Shown here: positions 31,257 through 41,071 of the stretch, piece by piece | How the letters are laid out: every line of letters starts with the position of its first letter | How positions within the stretch are numbered: position 1 is the stretch's first letter | Source of the DNA: JAOUEA01 sp963790335 | GTDB taxonomy: Bacteria; Actinomycetota; UBA4738; HRBIN12 | Assembly: GCA_963790335.1 (NCBI GenBank) | Contig: CAWBOB010000006.1 | Coordinates: forward strand, 1 to 64,000 | Direction: 5' to 3' | Length of the DNA stretch: 64,000 nucleotides | The notes under the pieces: model-generated | What the model was told of the DNA's origin: nothing | Seen by the model: the letters and a program-made list of their open reading frames with translations, nothing else | Databases searched by the model: none | Made by a program: the position numbers and the translations under genes

Positions 31257-32489
31257 GTGGCTCAGGTCGCGCTCGACGCCGTCACGAAGGTCTATCCCGA
31301 TGGGACGGAGGCCGTCTCTCAGCTCGATCTCGCCATCGACGACGGCGAGTTCATGGTGTTCGTGGGGCCGTCTGGGTGCGGCAAGACCACCGCGTTGCGC
31401 ATGGTCGCTGGTCTCGAGGATCTGTCGAGCGGCACGATCTCGATCGGCGACCAGATCGTGAACGATCTTCCATCGAAGGACCGAGACGTGGCGATGGTCT
31501 TCCAGAACTACGCGCTCTACCCCCACCTCAAGGTCTACGACAACATGGCGTTCGGGTTGCGTCTGCGCAAGGTGGACAAGTCCGAGATCGACCGCCGTGT
31601 GCGGCAGGCCGCAGGCATCCTCGGCCTGGAGGAGCTCCTCGATCGCAAGCCGAGGAACCTTTCCGGGGGCCAGCGGCAGCGCGTCGCGATGGGCCGGGCC
31701 ATCGTGCGAGAGCCTCGTGTGTTCCTCATGGACGAGCCGCTGTCGAACCTCGACGCGAAGCTCCGCGTGCAGACCCGTGCTGAGATCGCCCGCCTGCAGG
31801 ATGAGCTCGGTGTCACCACGATCTACGTGACCCACGACCAGACCGAGGCCATGACGATGGGCGACCGGGTGGCGGTCATCAAGAAGGGCAGGCTGCAGCA
31901 GGTCGACGAGCCGCAGGTCCTCTACGACCACCCGACGAACCTGTTCGTAGCCGGGTTCATCGGCTCGCCGGCGATGAACATGGTGGAAGCCCGACTGGAG
32001 CGTGACGGCGACGACTGGCGCGTCGGGTTCGGGGGCTTCAGCCTCGCCTTGGACCGCGAGGCGGTCGCCGCACGACCGGCGCTTCCGTCGTACGAGAACG
32101 AGCCGCTGATCGTGGGCATCAGGCCGGAGGACATCGAAGACGCGGCGGTCCACGACGACTCGCCGGTGAACCGCCGTATACGCACGAACGTCGCCCTGCG
32201 GGAAGCGCTCGGCTCCGACGTGCTCGTGCACTTCACGGTGGACGTGCCCCCGGTGATCACCGATGACACACGTGAGCTCGCACGCGACGCCGGCGCCGGG
32301 GAGCTCGAGCGCGAGCGCGACGAAGGCAGGTCCACGTTCGTGGCTCGGCTGAGCCCCCGTACCGAGGCTCGCGCGAGAGCCGACATCGAGCTCGTCGTCG
32401 ACACGAGCCGCATGCACTTCTTCGATCCGGCAACTGGTTCGAGCATCGAGGGAGCGGCAGGAGCCGGTCCCCCGAGGAAGGAGCAGTGA
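31257..32489 (+). CDS. Carbohydrate ABC transporter ATPase (MalK/UgpC-like)
   Basis: This is an ATP-binding subunit of about 410 residues. GTG 31257 is preferred over an in-frame GTG at 31227 because GGAGGGG lies about 10 bases upstream and the family starts with AQVALDAVTKVYP. Walker A is GPSGCGKTT, signature LSGGQRQRVAMGRAIV, Walker B FLMDEPLSNLDAKLR, and switch His in VTHDQTEAMT. After residue 240 a TOBE/OB regulatory domain (NLFVAGFIGSPAMNMVEARL, IVGIRPEDIED) identifies it as the sugar type (MalK, UgpC, MsmX). A longer-than-usual insertion rich in Asp and Glu is present near residue 345. The next gene overlaps its stop. Confidence 0.95.
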   Translation: MAQVALDAVTKVYPDGTEAVSQLDLAIDDGEFMVFVGPSGCGKTTALRMVAGLEDLSSGTISIGDQIVNDLPSKDRDVAMVFQNYALYPHLKVYDNMAFGLRLRKVDKSEIDRRVRQAAGILGLEELLDRKPRNLSGGQRQRVAMGRAIVREPRVFLMDEPLSNLDAKLRVQTRAEIARLQDELGVTTIYVTHDQTEAMTMGDRVAVIKKGRLQQVDEPQVLYDHPTNLFVAGFIGSPAMNMVEARLERDGDDWRVGFGGFSLALDREAVAARPALPSYENEPLIVGIRPEDIEDAAVHDDSPVNRRIRTNVALREALGSDVLVHFTVDVPPVITDDTRELARDAGAGELERERDEGRSTFVARLSPRTEARARADIELVVDTSRMHFFDPATGSSIEGAAGAGPPRKEQ

Positions 32490-33838
32490 TGAGAGTGACG
32501 AAGACCTGGGCCGTGCGCCCGATCGTGATACTCGCTGCGGTAGGGCTCATCGCCACCGCGTGTGGCGGTGGTGAAGATCTCGATGCGGACGGTGGCGGGA
32601 CGGAGACGAGTGGGGCCGCCGGCTCTGTCGATCTGAGCGGACAGACCATCGAGGTGGCGGCGACCTGGACAGGCTCCGAGCAAGATCGATTCCAGATGGT
32701 GCTCGACGCGTTCGCCGAGCAGACCGGAGCCACGGTTCGGTTCCGGTCGGCGGGCGACGACGTCGCGGCGTACGTAGGTCCCCGCATCGAGGGCGGTGAC
32801 CCACCGGATGTCGCGATCTTCCCGCAGCCGGGAGTGGTGCAGAGCTTCGCGGAGCAAGGGGACCTGATCGAACTGGAAGAGATCGTCGGCGACGAGATCG
32901 ATGCCAACTACGGCACGGGAGCTCGCGAGGCCGGATCCGTCGACGGCACCCTGTACGGGGTCTGGTTCAGGGCTGCGCAGAAGTCGACCGTCTGGTACAA
33001 CGTCGACGTCTTCGAGGGAGCCGGGGTCGAGCCGCCGACGACGATCGACGAGCTGCAGCAGGTTGCCCAGACCATCTCCGATTATGGGGTCGAGCCGTAT
33101 TCCATCGGTGCCGACGTGGGCTGGCCGCTCTCGGACCTGTTCGAGAACATCTACCTGCGCACCGCCGGCCCCGAGATGTACGACCAGCTCGCGGCCCACG
33201 AGATCCCATGGACCGATCAGTCGGTGAAGGACGCCCTCACGGTCATGGCCGACATCATCGGTGACGAGTCGCTGCTTGCAGGTGGGTCGACCGGGGCCGA
33301 GCAGACCGACTTCAACGGCTCGGTCACGCAGGTCTTCGCCGACCCTCCGAAGGGCGCCATCATCTTCGAGGGTGACTTCGTCGGCGGGATCATCAGCGGG
33401 GAGACGAAGGCCGAGGTGGGCACCGATGCCGACTTCTTCGAGTTCCCCTCCATCGACGGCTCAGAGCCCGCAGTGCTCGGGGGCGGGGACTTCGCCGTGC
33501 TCCTGGAGGACACCGAAGGCGGCAAGGCTCTCATCGAGTATCTGGCCACGCCGGAGGCCGCCGAGGTCTGGGTCGCCGAGGGGGGATTCATCTCCCCGAA
33601 CACGCAGGTGGATACCTCGGCCTACCCCGACGAGGTGAGTCAGCGCGCGGCGCAGGCTCTGGTCGACGCAGGTGAGAGCGTGCGATACGACCTGTCCGAC
33701 CTGCAGCCGACCGAGTTCGGCGCCACCACCGGGCAGGGCATCTGGGGCATCCTGATCGACTTCCTTCGCGATCCGAGCGACGTCGACGGCACGGCGCAGG
33801 CCCTCGAGGCGGCGGCGAAGAAGGCGTACGGGGCATAG
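32489..33838 (+). CDS. Carbohydrate ABC transporter binding lipoprotein (AglE-like)
   Basis: This is a 449-residue extracellular solute-binding protein (family 1). Either ATG 32489 or GTG 32486 can serve; both overlap the ATPase stop. The signal MRVTKTWAVRPIVILAAVGL is followed by IATACGGGED, a lipobox Cys. IEVAATWTGSEQDRFQMVLD and VRFRSAGDDVAAYVGPRIEG, then DPPDVAIFPQPGVVQSFAEQ resemble alpha-glucoside binding proteins (AglE). GVWFRAAQKSTVWYNVDVFE lies in the hinge region. Gene order ATPase-binding protein-permease-permease matches aglKEFG clusters, so alpha-glucosides (trehalose, sucrose or maltose type) are the probable cargo; the assignment is by analogy. Confidence 0.9.
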   Translation: MRVTKTWAVRPIVILAAVGLIATACGGGEDLDADGGGTETSGAAGSVDLSGQTIEVAATWTGSEQDRFQMVLDAFAEQTGATVRFRSAGDDVAAYVGPRIEGGDPPDVAIFPQPGVVQSFAEQGDLIELEEIVGDEIDANYGTGAREAGSVDGTLYGVWFRAAQKSTVWYNVDVFEGAGVEPPTTIDELQQVAQTISDYGVEPYSIGADVGWPLSDLFENIYLRTAGPEMYDQLAAHEIPWTDQSVKDALTVMADIIGDESLLAGGSTGAEQTDFNGSVTQVFADPPKGAIIFEGDFVGGIISGETKAEVGTDADFFEFPSIDGSEPAVLGGGDFAVLLEDTEGGKALIEYLATPEAAEVWVAEGGFISPNTQVDTSAYPDEVSQRAAQALVDAGESVRYDLSDLQPTEFGATTGQGIWGILIDFLRDPSDVDGTAQALEAAAKKAYGA

Positions 33839-33842
33839 TCGC

Positions 33843-35140
33843 GTGGACGGTGACGTCCGGCAGCGTGGGCGGTCGTGGGCGGTGCTGCTGTTCCTCGCCC
33901 CGGCCCTCGTGCTGCTGGGCGCCATCGTCGTCTATCCCATCTTCTTCTCGGTCGTGAGGAGCCTGTTCGACGCCAACGGCGTCCCGCTTCGTCGGCGTCG
34001 AGAACTACCAGGAGATGTTCACGGCGCCTGCCACGCTGCACGGCGATCAAGAACAATCTGATCTGGGTCGTGTTCGCGCCGAGCATCGTGACCGCCCTCG
34101 GGATTGGTCTTCGCGGTGCTGACCGAGCGGATCGCGTGGAGCACGGCGTTCAAGGTGGCCATCTTCATGCCGATGGCCATCTCCTTCTTGTCGGCGGGGG
34201 TGACCTGGCGACTGATCTACGAGCAGGATCCGGATCTCGGCCTCGCGAACGCCGCTGCCGGCGCGGTGGTCAACGTCGTCAGGGCGCCCGGCGAGCTGCC
34301 GGGAGCCCGCCCGTCGGAGGGGCAGAGCCTCGAGCGCACCGACGACGGTGGCGTGGCGACGCCGGACGCGGTGGCATCGGGGAGACGGCGACCTTCGGGT
34401 TCGTGGCGATCCCCCCCGAGTCGGTGCCCGCCGATGCCGTGCAAGCCGTCGACCCGCCGGCCAGCGATAGCGGCATCGCGGGGACCGTGTGGCTCGACTT
34501 CGCACCGGGGGGCGGAGGGGAAGCCGGCAGCATCGATCCCGAGGAGCGCGGCCTTCCCGGCGTCGAGGTGGAAGCGCTCGCGGACGGGGAGGTCGCCGCA
34601 TCCGCGACGACCGGCCCCGACGGCACCTTCGTCGTTCGAAGGGCTCGAGCCGGGAGCTACGAGCTCCGGCTGCCCGCCTCGAACTTCAGACAAGCGTTCG
34701 GCGGCATCAGCTGGCTCGGCCCGACGCTCGTCACCCCCGCGATCATCGTGTCGTACATCTGGATCTGGGCCGGATTCGCGATGGTGGTCATCGCGGCCGG
34801 GCTGGCGGCGATCCCCCGGGAGACGCTGGAGGCCTCGAGGGTCGACGGCGGCAACGAATGGCAGGTGTTCCGGCGGGTCACGGTGCCGTTGCTGGCGCCG
34901 GTCCTCGCCGTCGTCTTCGTGACCCTCGTGATCAACGTGCTGAAGATCTTCGACCTCGTGCTCGTGATCGCGCCGGGCTCGGCCCAGCGGGACGCGAACG
35001 TGATCGCGCTCCAGCTCTGGAAGACGGCCTTCGGCATCCGCGACTTCGGCCTGGGGAGCGCGCTCGCGGTGTTCCTGCTGCTGCTCGTGGTGCCCGCGAT
35101 GGCGTTCAACATCAGGCGGTTCAGGACGGAGCAGTCGTGA
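33843..35140 (+). CDS. Carbohydrate ABC permease (AglF/MalF-like) with inserted SdrB-like domain, several frameshifts
   Basis: This is read as one protein from GTG 33843 with indels near 33990, 34040, 34110 and 34375. Helix 1 is AVLLFLAPALVLLGAIVVYP. NLIWVVFAPSIVTALG and KVAIFMPMAISFLSAG form helices 2-3. The conserved EAA loop EASRVDGGNEWQVFRRVTVP precedes LLAPVLAVVFVTLVINVLKI. Between helix 3 and helix 4, where ordinary members have a short loop, lie about 135 extra residues. These include IAGTVWLDF...IDPEERGLPGVEVEALADGE, then TTGPDGTFVV and GSYELRLPAS, the pattern of SdrB/CNA-B or carboxypeptidase-regulatory beta-sandwich domains. It would face outside the membrane. The insert is in frame with the C-terminal half over 34378-35140, so it is not an artefact of the shifts. 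It overlaps the next gene. Confidence 0.85.
34472..34690 (+). other. SdrB/CNA-B-like extracellular domain inserted in the permease
   Basis: The codons from about IAGTVWLD to LPASNF follow the consensus G-x-V-W-x-D ... D-x-x-E-x-G-L-x-G-V-x-V-x-x-L ... T-x-x-D-G-x-F-x-V ... G-x-Y-x-L, characteristic of SdrB-type/Cna-B-like surface domains. The flanks (34290-34470) are Pro/Glu/Ser-rich linker. The position is the loop before helix 4 of the permease. Confidence 0.7.
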
Positions 35141-36025
35141 GCGCGGTGGCAGCGAACCCCGGGCCGCACCGCGACGGCTCGTCGCTCCTCGCGACTCGTC
35201 GGTGTGCTCACCCGTGGGCCCGCGGCCGCGCTGCTGGCGATCGTGGCCGTCCTGTGGCTGGTGCCGACCGTCGGCCTGCTCGTCTCGTCGTTCCGCACCG
35301 CGGCCGACAATGCCGACAGCGGGTGGTGGACGGCGCTCACCGCCCCCACCGAGCTCACCCTGCAGCCCTACCTGGCCCTGCTCGACGACCCGACCATCGT
35401 GAGCGCATTCGTCAACACGGTGCTGATCACGATCCCGTCGTCGGCGCTCATCGTGGTGATCGCATCGCTCGCCGCCTACGCCTTCGCCTGGATGCGTTTC
35501 CGCGGACGCGACGTGCTCTTCCTGGTCGTCGTCGGACTGCTCGTGGTGCCGTTGCAGGTTGCCCTGATCCCGGTGGCCCGCCTCTACGACCTGCTCGGCC
35601 TGTTCGGCACGATCCCCGGCGTGGTGCTGTTCCACGTGGCGTTCGGACTGCCGTTCGCGATCTTCCTGCTGCGGAACTTCTTCGTCGGGATCCCGCACGA
35701 GCTGCTCGAGGCCGCGCGCATGGACGGGGCGAGCGAGTGGACGGTCTTCTCGAGGGTCGTGCTACCGCTCGGCCTGCCCGCGATCGCGTCGCTGCTGATC
35801 TTCCAGTTCCTGTGGGTCTGGAACGACCTGCTCGTCGCGTTGGTGTTCGCGGGTGGAGAGACCCAGCCGCTTACCGTGGCGATCAGGGAACAGCTCCGCT
35901 CGTTCAGTGCGAACATCGACGTGATCGCGCCGGCTGCGTTCCTGCAGATGATCGTGCCGCTCGCCGTCTTCTTCGCCTTCCAGCGCTACTTCGTGCAGGG
36001 GCTGTTGGCCGGCTCGCAACGGTAG
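35137..36025 (+). CDS. Carbohydrate ABC permease (AglG/MalG-like), one frameshift
   Basis: This is the second membrane subunit. GTG 35137 overlaps the stop of the first permease (GTGA). About 20 residues read in the first frame (SAVAANPGPHRDGSSLLATR), and an indel near 35195 leads to LTRGPAAALLAIVAVLWLVP. Six helices follow. The EAA loop ELLEAARMDGASEWTVFSRV, then VLPLGLPAIASLLIFQFLWV and WNDLLVALVFAGG are diagnostic of MalG-type subunits. It ends LLAGSQR at 36025. It completes the aglKEFG-like cluster; no glucosidase gene or LacI regulator is attached. Confidence 0.9.
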
Positions 36026-36132
36026 CCCGAGGGATGCGGTGACACCTCCCGTGCGGTGACCGCCTCGCCCCCGACGATGCGAGCCCGACCCGGGATAGAA
36101 CGTCGTAGGCTCCACCTGGGGAGGGGGTCGCC

Positions 36133-36522
36133 ATGGCAGACGACGCGGTGACGATCGCCGAGGGACTCTGGGCGAGGATCGGGGCGATGGACTGGGACGG
36201 TGCGCGGGGCCTCATGCACGACGACTACGTGCAGGAGTGGCCGCAGTCGGGGAGCGGATCGAAGGGCCGCGACGACGCGCTCGCGGTCAACCGGAACTTC
36301 CCCGGCGGGATTGCCCATCGATGCTCGTGCGACGGACGACGGCCGCTGGTGACCTGGCGGTGCTCGAGGTCGAGCTCACGTACGCCGATGGCAGCGTCTA
36401 CCAGGGCGTGAGCATCATGCAGCTGCGTGACGGGAAGGTCGTGCAGGGAGACCGACTACTTCGCCCAGCCGTTCGATGCGCCGCAGTGGCGCGCGCAGTG
36501 GGTTCGACGGATGCCGCGGTGA
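36133..36522 (+). CDS. NTF2-like (SnoaL-like) protein, two frameshifts
   Basis: This is a small alpha+beta protein of about 130 residues. ATG 36133 gives VTIAEGLWARIGAMDWDGAR, GLMHDDYVQEWPQSGSGSKG and DDALAVNRNFPGG, the opening of the nuclear-transport-factor-2 fold. Two indels (near 36310 and 36455) connect VLEVELTYADGSVYQGVSIM, QLRDGKVVQ and ETDYFAQPFDAPQWRAQWVR, ending at TGA 36520-36522. The last motif (DYFAxPFxxPxWRxxWV) is a family hallmark in actinobacteria. The function is unknown (enzyme or binding protein). Its stop overlaps the start of the MFS gene, so the two are co-translated. Confidence 0.75.
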
Positions 36523-38249
36523 GCCACGCCGCTACCCGAACGGGCCCGGCTCACCCATGGATCCGGCCCGCCGAGCGATGGACGATGGTCGCCGTCGTCC
36601 TCGGCTCCGCGGTCGTGTTCCTCGACACCTCGGTGGTGAACCTCGCCCTGCCGCGCATCGGCGAGGAGCTGTCGTCCGACCTGTTCGGCACGCTCGAGGC
36701 GCAGTCCTACGTGGCGTACGGCTACTTCGTGACGCTCAGCGCGCTGCTGATCCTCGCCGGTGGGCTCACCGACTTCCACGGCCGCCGCCGGATGTTCTCG
36801 TTCGGGCTGCATCGGGTTCGCGCGTCACCTCGCTGCTGTGCGGCATCGCGCCGTCGATCGAGATCCTCATCGCCGCGCGCGTTCTGCAGGGGGCGGCCGG
36901 CGCCTTCGTCGTGCCCGGATCGCTCGCGATCATCACGGCGAGCTTCGAGGGCGAGGAACGGGGGCGCGCCTTCGGCGTCTGGGCAGGGCGCGTCGGCGGC
37001 CACGACGATCCTCGGCCCGTTCGTCGGCGGTCTGCTCGTCAACACGATCTCGTGGCGCATGGCGTTCCTGGTGAACCTGCCGCTCCTTGCCGTCGCCTAC
37101 CTCGCCACGAGCCGGTACGTGCCGGAGTCGCGCGACCCCGATGCGAGCGGACATTTCGACTGGCTCGGCTCGTTCGTGATCGTGCTCGCGGTCGGCGGGC
37201 TGGCCTTCGGCACGATCCGCGGTCAGCAGCAGGGCTGGGGGGAGCCGATCGCGATCGGAAGCCTGGTCGTCGGCGCCGTCGCGGCCATCGCGTTCCCGTT
37301 CATGATGCTGCACCGGCGCGACCCGCTCGTGCCGCCGAGGCTCTTCCGATCGCGGAACTTCACGGTGACGAACCTCTCGACGCTCGTGATCTACGGAGCG
37401 CTCTACGTCTCGCTCACGTTCCAGGGGATCTTCCTGATCGGCACGCTCGGCTACAACGAGCAGGCCGCGGGCATCGCGGGCCTGCCCGTCGTCGCTGCTG
37501 CTCGTGCTCTTCTCGACGCGGTTCGGCAAGCTGGCGGCGAGGTACGGACCCAGGCTCTTCATGGCGCCGGTCCCGCGATCATGGCGCTCGGCCTGCTGTG
37601 GCTCGTGCGCATGCCGTCGGACAGCGAGGCCTGGGTCTTCGGAGGCGGCGCGGCGGCCGTCGTTCGTGCCGCCCGGCCGACTACCTCATCGACCTGTTCC
37701 CGGCACTCGTCGTGTTCGGGAGCGGGCTGATGATGATGGTGGCGCCCGCTCACGACCGCGCTGATGACGTCGGTGCCCGAGCGCAACGCCGGCGTGGCAT
37801 CGGCGATCAACAACGCGATCTCGCGGGTCGGCTCGCCGCTCGTCACGGCGGTGATCTTCGTGGCGGTCGCGTCGAGCTTCTACGCGTCGATCGACCGGCA
37901 GGTGCCCGAGGTCGATGTCGACTCGAGCGCGTTCCGCGCCGACGTCGCGCCGTTGAACCAACCGTCGGCAGACGTGTCGGCCCGAGGTCCGCGACGCGGC
38001 CAGGACGGCCTCGACCGACGCGTTCCACCTCGCGGCGCTGGTCTCCGCGGGCCTCCTGCTCCTCGGCGCCGCGATCAACGCCGTTCGGCATCCGCAACCC
38101 TCGGCCCGGGCCGTCATGCCGGCCCGGGCGGCGAGCAGCCACCCGCCGAGGCGGCGGCTGCCGGCGGGCCGGTGCGCGCCTCGCCCGAGGAGTTCGCCCG
38201 AGGAGATGCGGCCACGAGCCGGCCGACCGGTCCTGCTCGCGACGGCTAG
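36519..38249 (+). CDS. MFS drug exporter, DHA2 family (EmrB/QacA-like), about seven frameshifts
   Basis: This is a protein of about 570 residues with 14 predicted helices, a proton-driven efflux pump. GTG 36519 overlaps the NTF2-like stop. WTMVAVVLGSAVVFLDTSVV, NLALPRIGEEL (helix 1 motif), LILAGGLTDFHGRRRMFSFG (motif A), ARVLQGAAGAFVVPGSLAII (motif B region) and FVGGLLVNTISWRMAFLVNL (motif C region) establish the family. The reading frame changes near 36812, 36833, 36990, 37490, 37563, 37655, 37750 and 37985. The conserved blocks resume each time, so it is one gene with sequencing indels. The C-terminal about 60 residues are a disordered Ala/Pro/Arg-rich tail. The substrate is unknown. Confidence 0.8.
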
Positions 38250-38839
38250 CGCCGTTCGGGGCGCACGTGATCCTCCTCGGACTCGTGCCAGGCTTCCTCG
38301 ACGTTCTCCACGTTGAACCCGTACTCGAAGACGAGCGTGCCGCCGTAGGCGGCGCCGAAGAGCACCAGAACGGCGGCCAGCGCCGAGAGGATGAGCCACG
38401 GCAGCTGCGTCTGGGCCTCGTCGAAGCTTCCGATCCGCAACACGAGGTCGAGCAGCGTGATCGCCGTGACGATGAGCATCACGGTCGCGTGCCAGTTGAT
38501 CGTGCGCCAGACCTGCGTGTGCTTGGCCCGCCCGATCGGGCCCGAGCGGTCGCGCGGGATGCCCCTGCACCAGTCGAAGAAGCCGGTGATCGTCGCGCCC
38601 AGGCCCACGACGTACCCGGCGGCCATCACGAACGTGGCGGCGGCGAAGAAGTCCTGCGACTTCGCATCGGAGGCATCGGAGACGTAGGAGATCAGGTCGA
38701 ACAGCGCCGCGAGCGAGTAGGACACGATCGGGAAGTCGGTCAGGGGCGGGTGAAACGGCTTGCCCGTGAAGCCCCTGATCCCTTGGGAGCGACGGCCCTT
38801 CAGCGACATGGTCGGGCGGATCGAGTAGATCCTCGGCAT
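38246..38839 (-). CDS. DUF2231 membrane protein
   Basis: This is a 197-residue protein with four membrane helices. GFTGKPFHPPLTDFPIVSYS is the family hallmark (HP-x-x-x-x-x-P before helix 1), followed by LAALFDLISYV. FFAAATFVMAAGYVVGLGAT (helix 2), WHATVMLIVTAITLLDLVLR (helix 3) and LPWLILSALAAVLVLFGAAY (helix 4) follow, with GTLVFEYGFNVE after helix 4. DUF2231 proteins occur widely, often near cytochromes, and have unknown function; conserved His residues suggest redox or metal binding. It overlaps the MFS stop by four bases on the opposite strand. Confidence 0.85.
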   Translation of the reverse strand: MPRIYSIRPTMSLKGRRSQGIRGFTGKPFHPPLTDFPIVSYSLAALFDLISYVSDASDAKSQDFFAAATFVMAAGYVVGLGATITGFFDWCRGIPRDRSGPIGRAKHTQVWRTINWHATVMLIVTAITLLDLVLRIGSFDEAQTQLPWLILSALAAVLVLFGAAYGGTLVFEYGFNVENVEEAWHESEEDHVRPERR

Positions 38840-38885
38840 GCGTCCTCCTCTCGAAGATCCGGTTCGACTCGAGCAGTCTGCGTCA

Positions 38886-39640
38886 TCAGCGGCCGGTGAG
38901 CGAGAAGTGCATGTAGTCCTTGAGCGTGTGCCAGTCGCCGCCCCACTCCCAGCCGATGCTCGCGAAGGCGCGCACGACCACGTCGTGGCGATGGATCATG
39001 CCCTCCTCGCGCAGCGTGCGGTCGAGGAAGGGCCTCGCGGCGCGCCGCAGCACGCGATCCATCGGCCGCCACGTACGGGTTCTGCAGCGGGTTGATGTCG
39101 ATCGCCCACCCGTAGGAATGATGCGAGAGCGATCCGGGCTGCCGGTCGCGGGCCGGCAGTTGAAGGCGGCGGTGCGGTTGTGTGTGCTGAAGCGGTCGCT
39201 CGGCCTGGGTGGTCGGTACGCCCGGGGCAGATCGATCCGCTCGATCGGGAACCTCGCTCGGAACAACCGCTCGAACACGTGCAGCACATCGTCGGCCACC
39301 ATCTCGTGCACCACCAGGGTGCCCGAGCGGGTGCGTCCCCGGAAGTTCCGGTAGCTCACCCGCACCTGGCGGAGATCGTCGATGGCGACGGGGCAGCCCG
39401 GATGCCAGTTCCGGCCGACGAGCCGATCCCTGAGGAACGGCCCGATCCGGAAGACCCCACCGGTGGATGTCGGTGCGTGCGCCGTCGGTCACACCAGGAG
39501 CGGGAGTTCGGGCCGTCACCGAAGCGGCAGGCGCCGACGTCACCGCGTGGCCGGGTGCGTCGCCGGCGCGGCGCGGCGATGCACGGGCGGCGCTGCGACA
39601 CGGCGGCCGCGATCACGGCGATCACGGCGGCCCGGCTCAC
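38886..39640 (-). CDS. M15-family D-Ala-D-Ala carboxypeptidase-like peptidase, frameshifted
   Basis: This is a secreted zinc peptidase of about 245 residues split over several frames by indels. GTG 39640 overlaps the SpoIID stop and gives a short signal (SRAAVIAVIAAAVSQRRPCI). The central part is RVSYRNFRGRTRSGTLVVHE, then ADDVLHVFERLFRARFPIER. The family motif with zinc ligands is spread over STHNRTAAFNCRP and HSYGWAIDINPLQNPYV (H-x6-D). The last ligand is in EWGGDWHTLKDYMHFSLTGR. These match the VanY/peptidase_M15_4 branch acting on peptidoglycan stem peptides. All zinc-ligand motifs are present, so the enzyme is likely intact in the organism. Confidence 0.8.
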
Positions 39641-40977
39641 CGCGCCGAGACCGAGATCTGGTCACCACCGTTGACGCGGATCACGCCCGGGCCGAGCGCG
39701 CGATCACCGATCGTGGCTCCCGGCCTCGACGGATCGACGGTCATCGACCGCACGCCGGTGGCGACCAGCACCTGCAGCGACCCGGGCTCGGGGTAGCTCC
39801 GCGGCGTGAGCCCCCCGTAGTAGAAGGACAGGATGCGCGAGGCCGACCACCCGCGCAGCGCCTTCCCGTAGGCCCCCCACTGCACCATGCCGACGCCGTG
39901 CCCCCACCCCCTGCCCTCGACGACGAGCGCACGGGGCGTGGACGACACGCCGAACCACCCCGACGGGATGGTGACCGGAAGCCCCCCGCTGGGGTATCTG
40001 CGGGGAAGCAGGCACGGTGCCCAGGTGTTCACGGCGTCGCGCAACCCGGACGCGTCGAGCGTTCGCGTCTGCCCACCCCCGCGCACGACGATCGTCGTGC
40101 CCTCGACGGTGGCTGATGCGACCGGTGTGCCCTCGGGCCACGAGCCCGCCGCCCGCAGCACGGTCTCGAGATCGCGGAAGGGAAGCTCGGTCCTCCATCG
40201 CGACAGCGGCGACGCCCCGTCGTGACGCTCGATCACCGGCCGCAGGTAGGGCAGCGGCGTGCTGCCGAAGACGTCCTCGTTGCCGTAGGTGCGGCCGTTC
40301 GAGGTCGAGGAGTACACCGTGTCGGCGGGCCGTCCGTCGGAGATGAGCACCTGCCCAGTCGTCGCCCGCACGGCTCGATACCACCGCTCGATGCCGGCGG
40401 GGCTCGGCCTGGCGATGCCGCCGTACACCTGGCAGTCCGAGGTGGCGCAGATGGGGTCTCCGAGCGGCTCGCCCTGTTCGCCGGCCCACCCCGTGCGCGA
40501 GAGCACGTAGCTGCGTGCCGCGATGACCTGCGCCTCGAGGGCCGCCTTCGGCCACGTCGGGGGCACCTCGGCGATGCCCTCGAGGTACTCGCGGAACGAG
40601 ACGGTCACCGTCACGTTCATCGTGCCGTCGTCGGTCGCTCGCACCGTGAGCGCACCGGGGTACCGGGCATCGAGCGAGGACCGGTCCGGGCTCACGCACG
40701 GCGACGGGCTCCACGGGTAGGTGGCGCGCACGCGGAACGATCCTCCCCGTGGCGCCTCGATGTGCACCTGCGGTGCGGAGAGCTCGAACACGGGGTCGCT
40801 CGTCTGCGTCTGCGTCGGAGCGGTGGCGCCCGCCATCGGTGTCGCAGTGCTCGAGCGCGTTTCGTCACGGCGCTGGACCTTCGGTTCGCCTTCCGACGGA
40901 GCGGCACCGGAGCATGCGACCAGCGATGAGACGACGAGGGCGAGGACCGCAGCGCGACGGCGGGAAGGACGGCGCAT
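39637..40977 (-). CDS. SpoIID/LytB-domain lipoprotein
   Basis: This is a 446-residue protein from ATG 40977. MRRPSRRRAAVLALVVSSLV followed by ACSG is a lipoprotein signal. A Thr-rich linker precedes the SpoIID domain: VTVSFREYLEGIAEVPPTWP, KAALEAQVIAARSYVLSRTG, CQVYGGIARPSP and TGQVLISDGRPADTVYSSTS. The conserved Glu in the EYLEGIAEVP region is the catalytic residue in SpoIID-type lytic transglycosylases. The C-terminal GRGWGHGVGMVQWGAYGKAL, then GWSASRILSFYYGG is the usual closing motif. In non-sporulating actinobacteria such proteins trim peptidoglycan. Its neighbours, an M15 peptidase and a PAP2 phosphatase, fit cell-wall turnover. Confidence 0.9.
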   Translation of the reverse strand: MRRPSRRRAAVLALVVSSLVACSGAAPSEGEPKVQRRDETRSSTATPMAGATAPTQTQTSDPVFELSAPQVHIEAPRGGSFRVRATYPWSPSPCVSPDRSSLDARYPGALTVRATDDGTMNVTVTVSFREYLEGIAEVPPTWPKAALEAQVIAARSYVLSRTGWAGEQGEPLGDPICATSDCQVYGGIARPSPAGIERWYRAVRATTGQVLISDGRPADTVYSSTSNGRTYGNEDVFGSTPLPYLRPVIERHDGASPLSRWRTELPFRDLETVLRAAGSWPEGTPVASATVEGTTIVVRGGGQTRTLDASGLRDAVNTWAPCLLPRRYPSGGLPVTIPSGWFGVSSTPRALVVEGRGWGHGVGMVQWGAYGKALRGWSASRILSFYYGGLTPRSYPEPGSLQVLVATGVRSMTVDPSRPGATIGDRALGPGVIRVNGGDQISVSAR

Positions 40978-41071
40978 CGCCGTCCACCTTACGCCTCGGC
41001 TGCGACCGGTTCGGTGTCGGCCGTCAGGCCGAGCGGCGAGGCTCGTCCACGCGCCGCTGCCTCGCCGAGCT

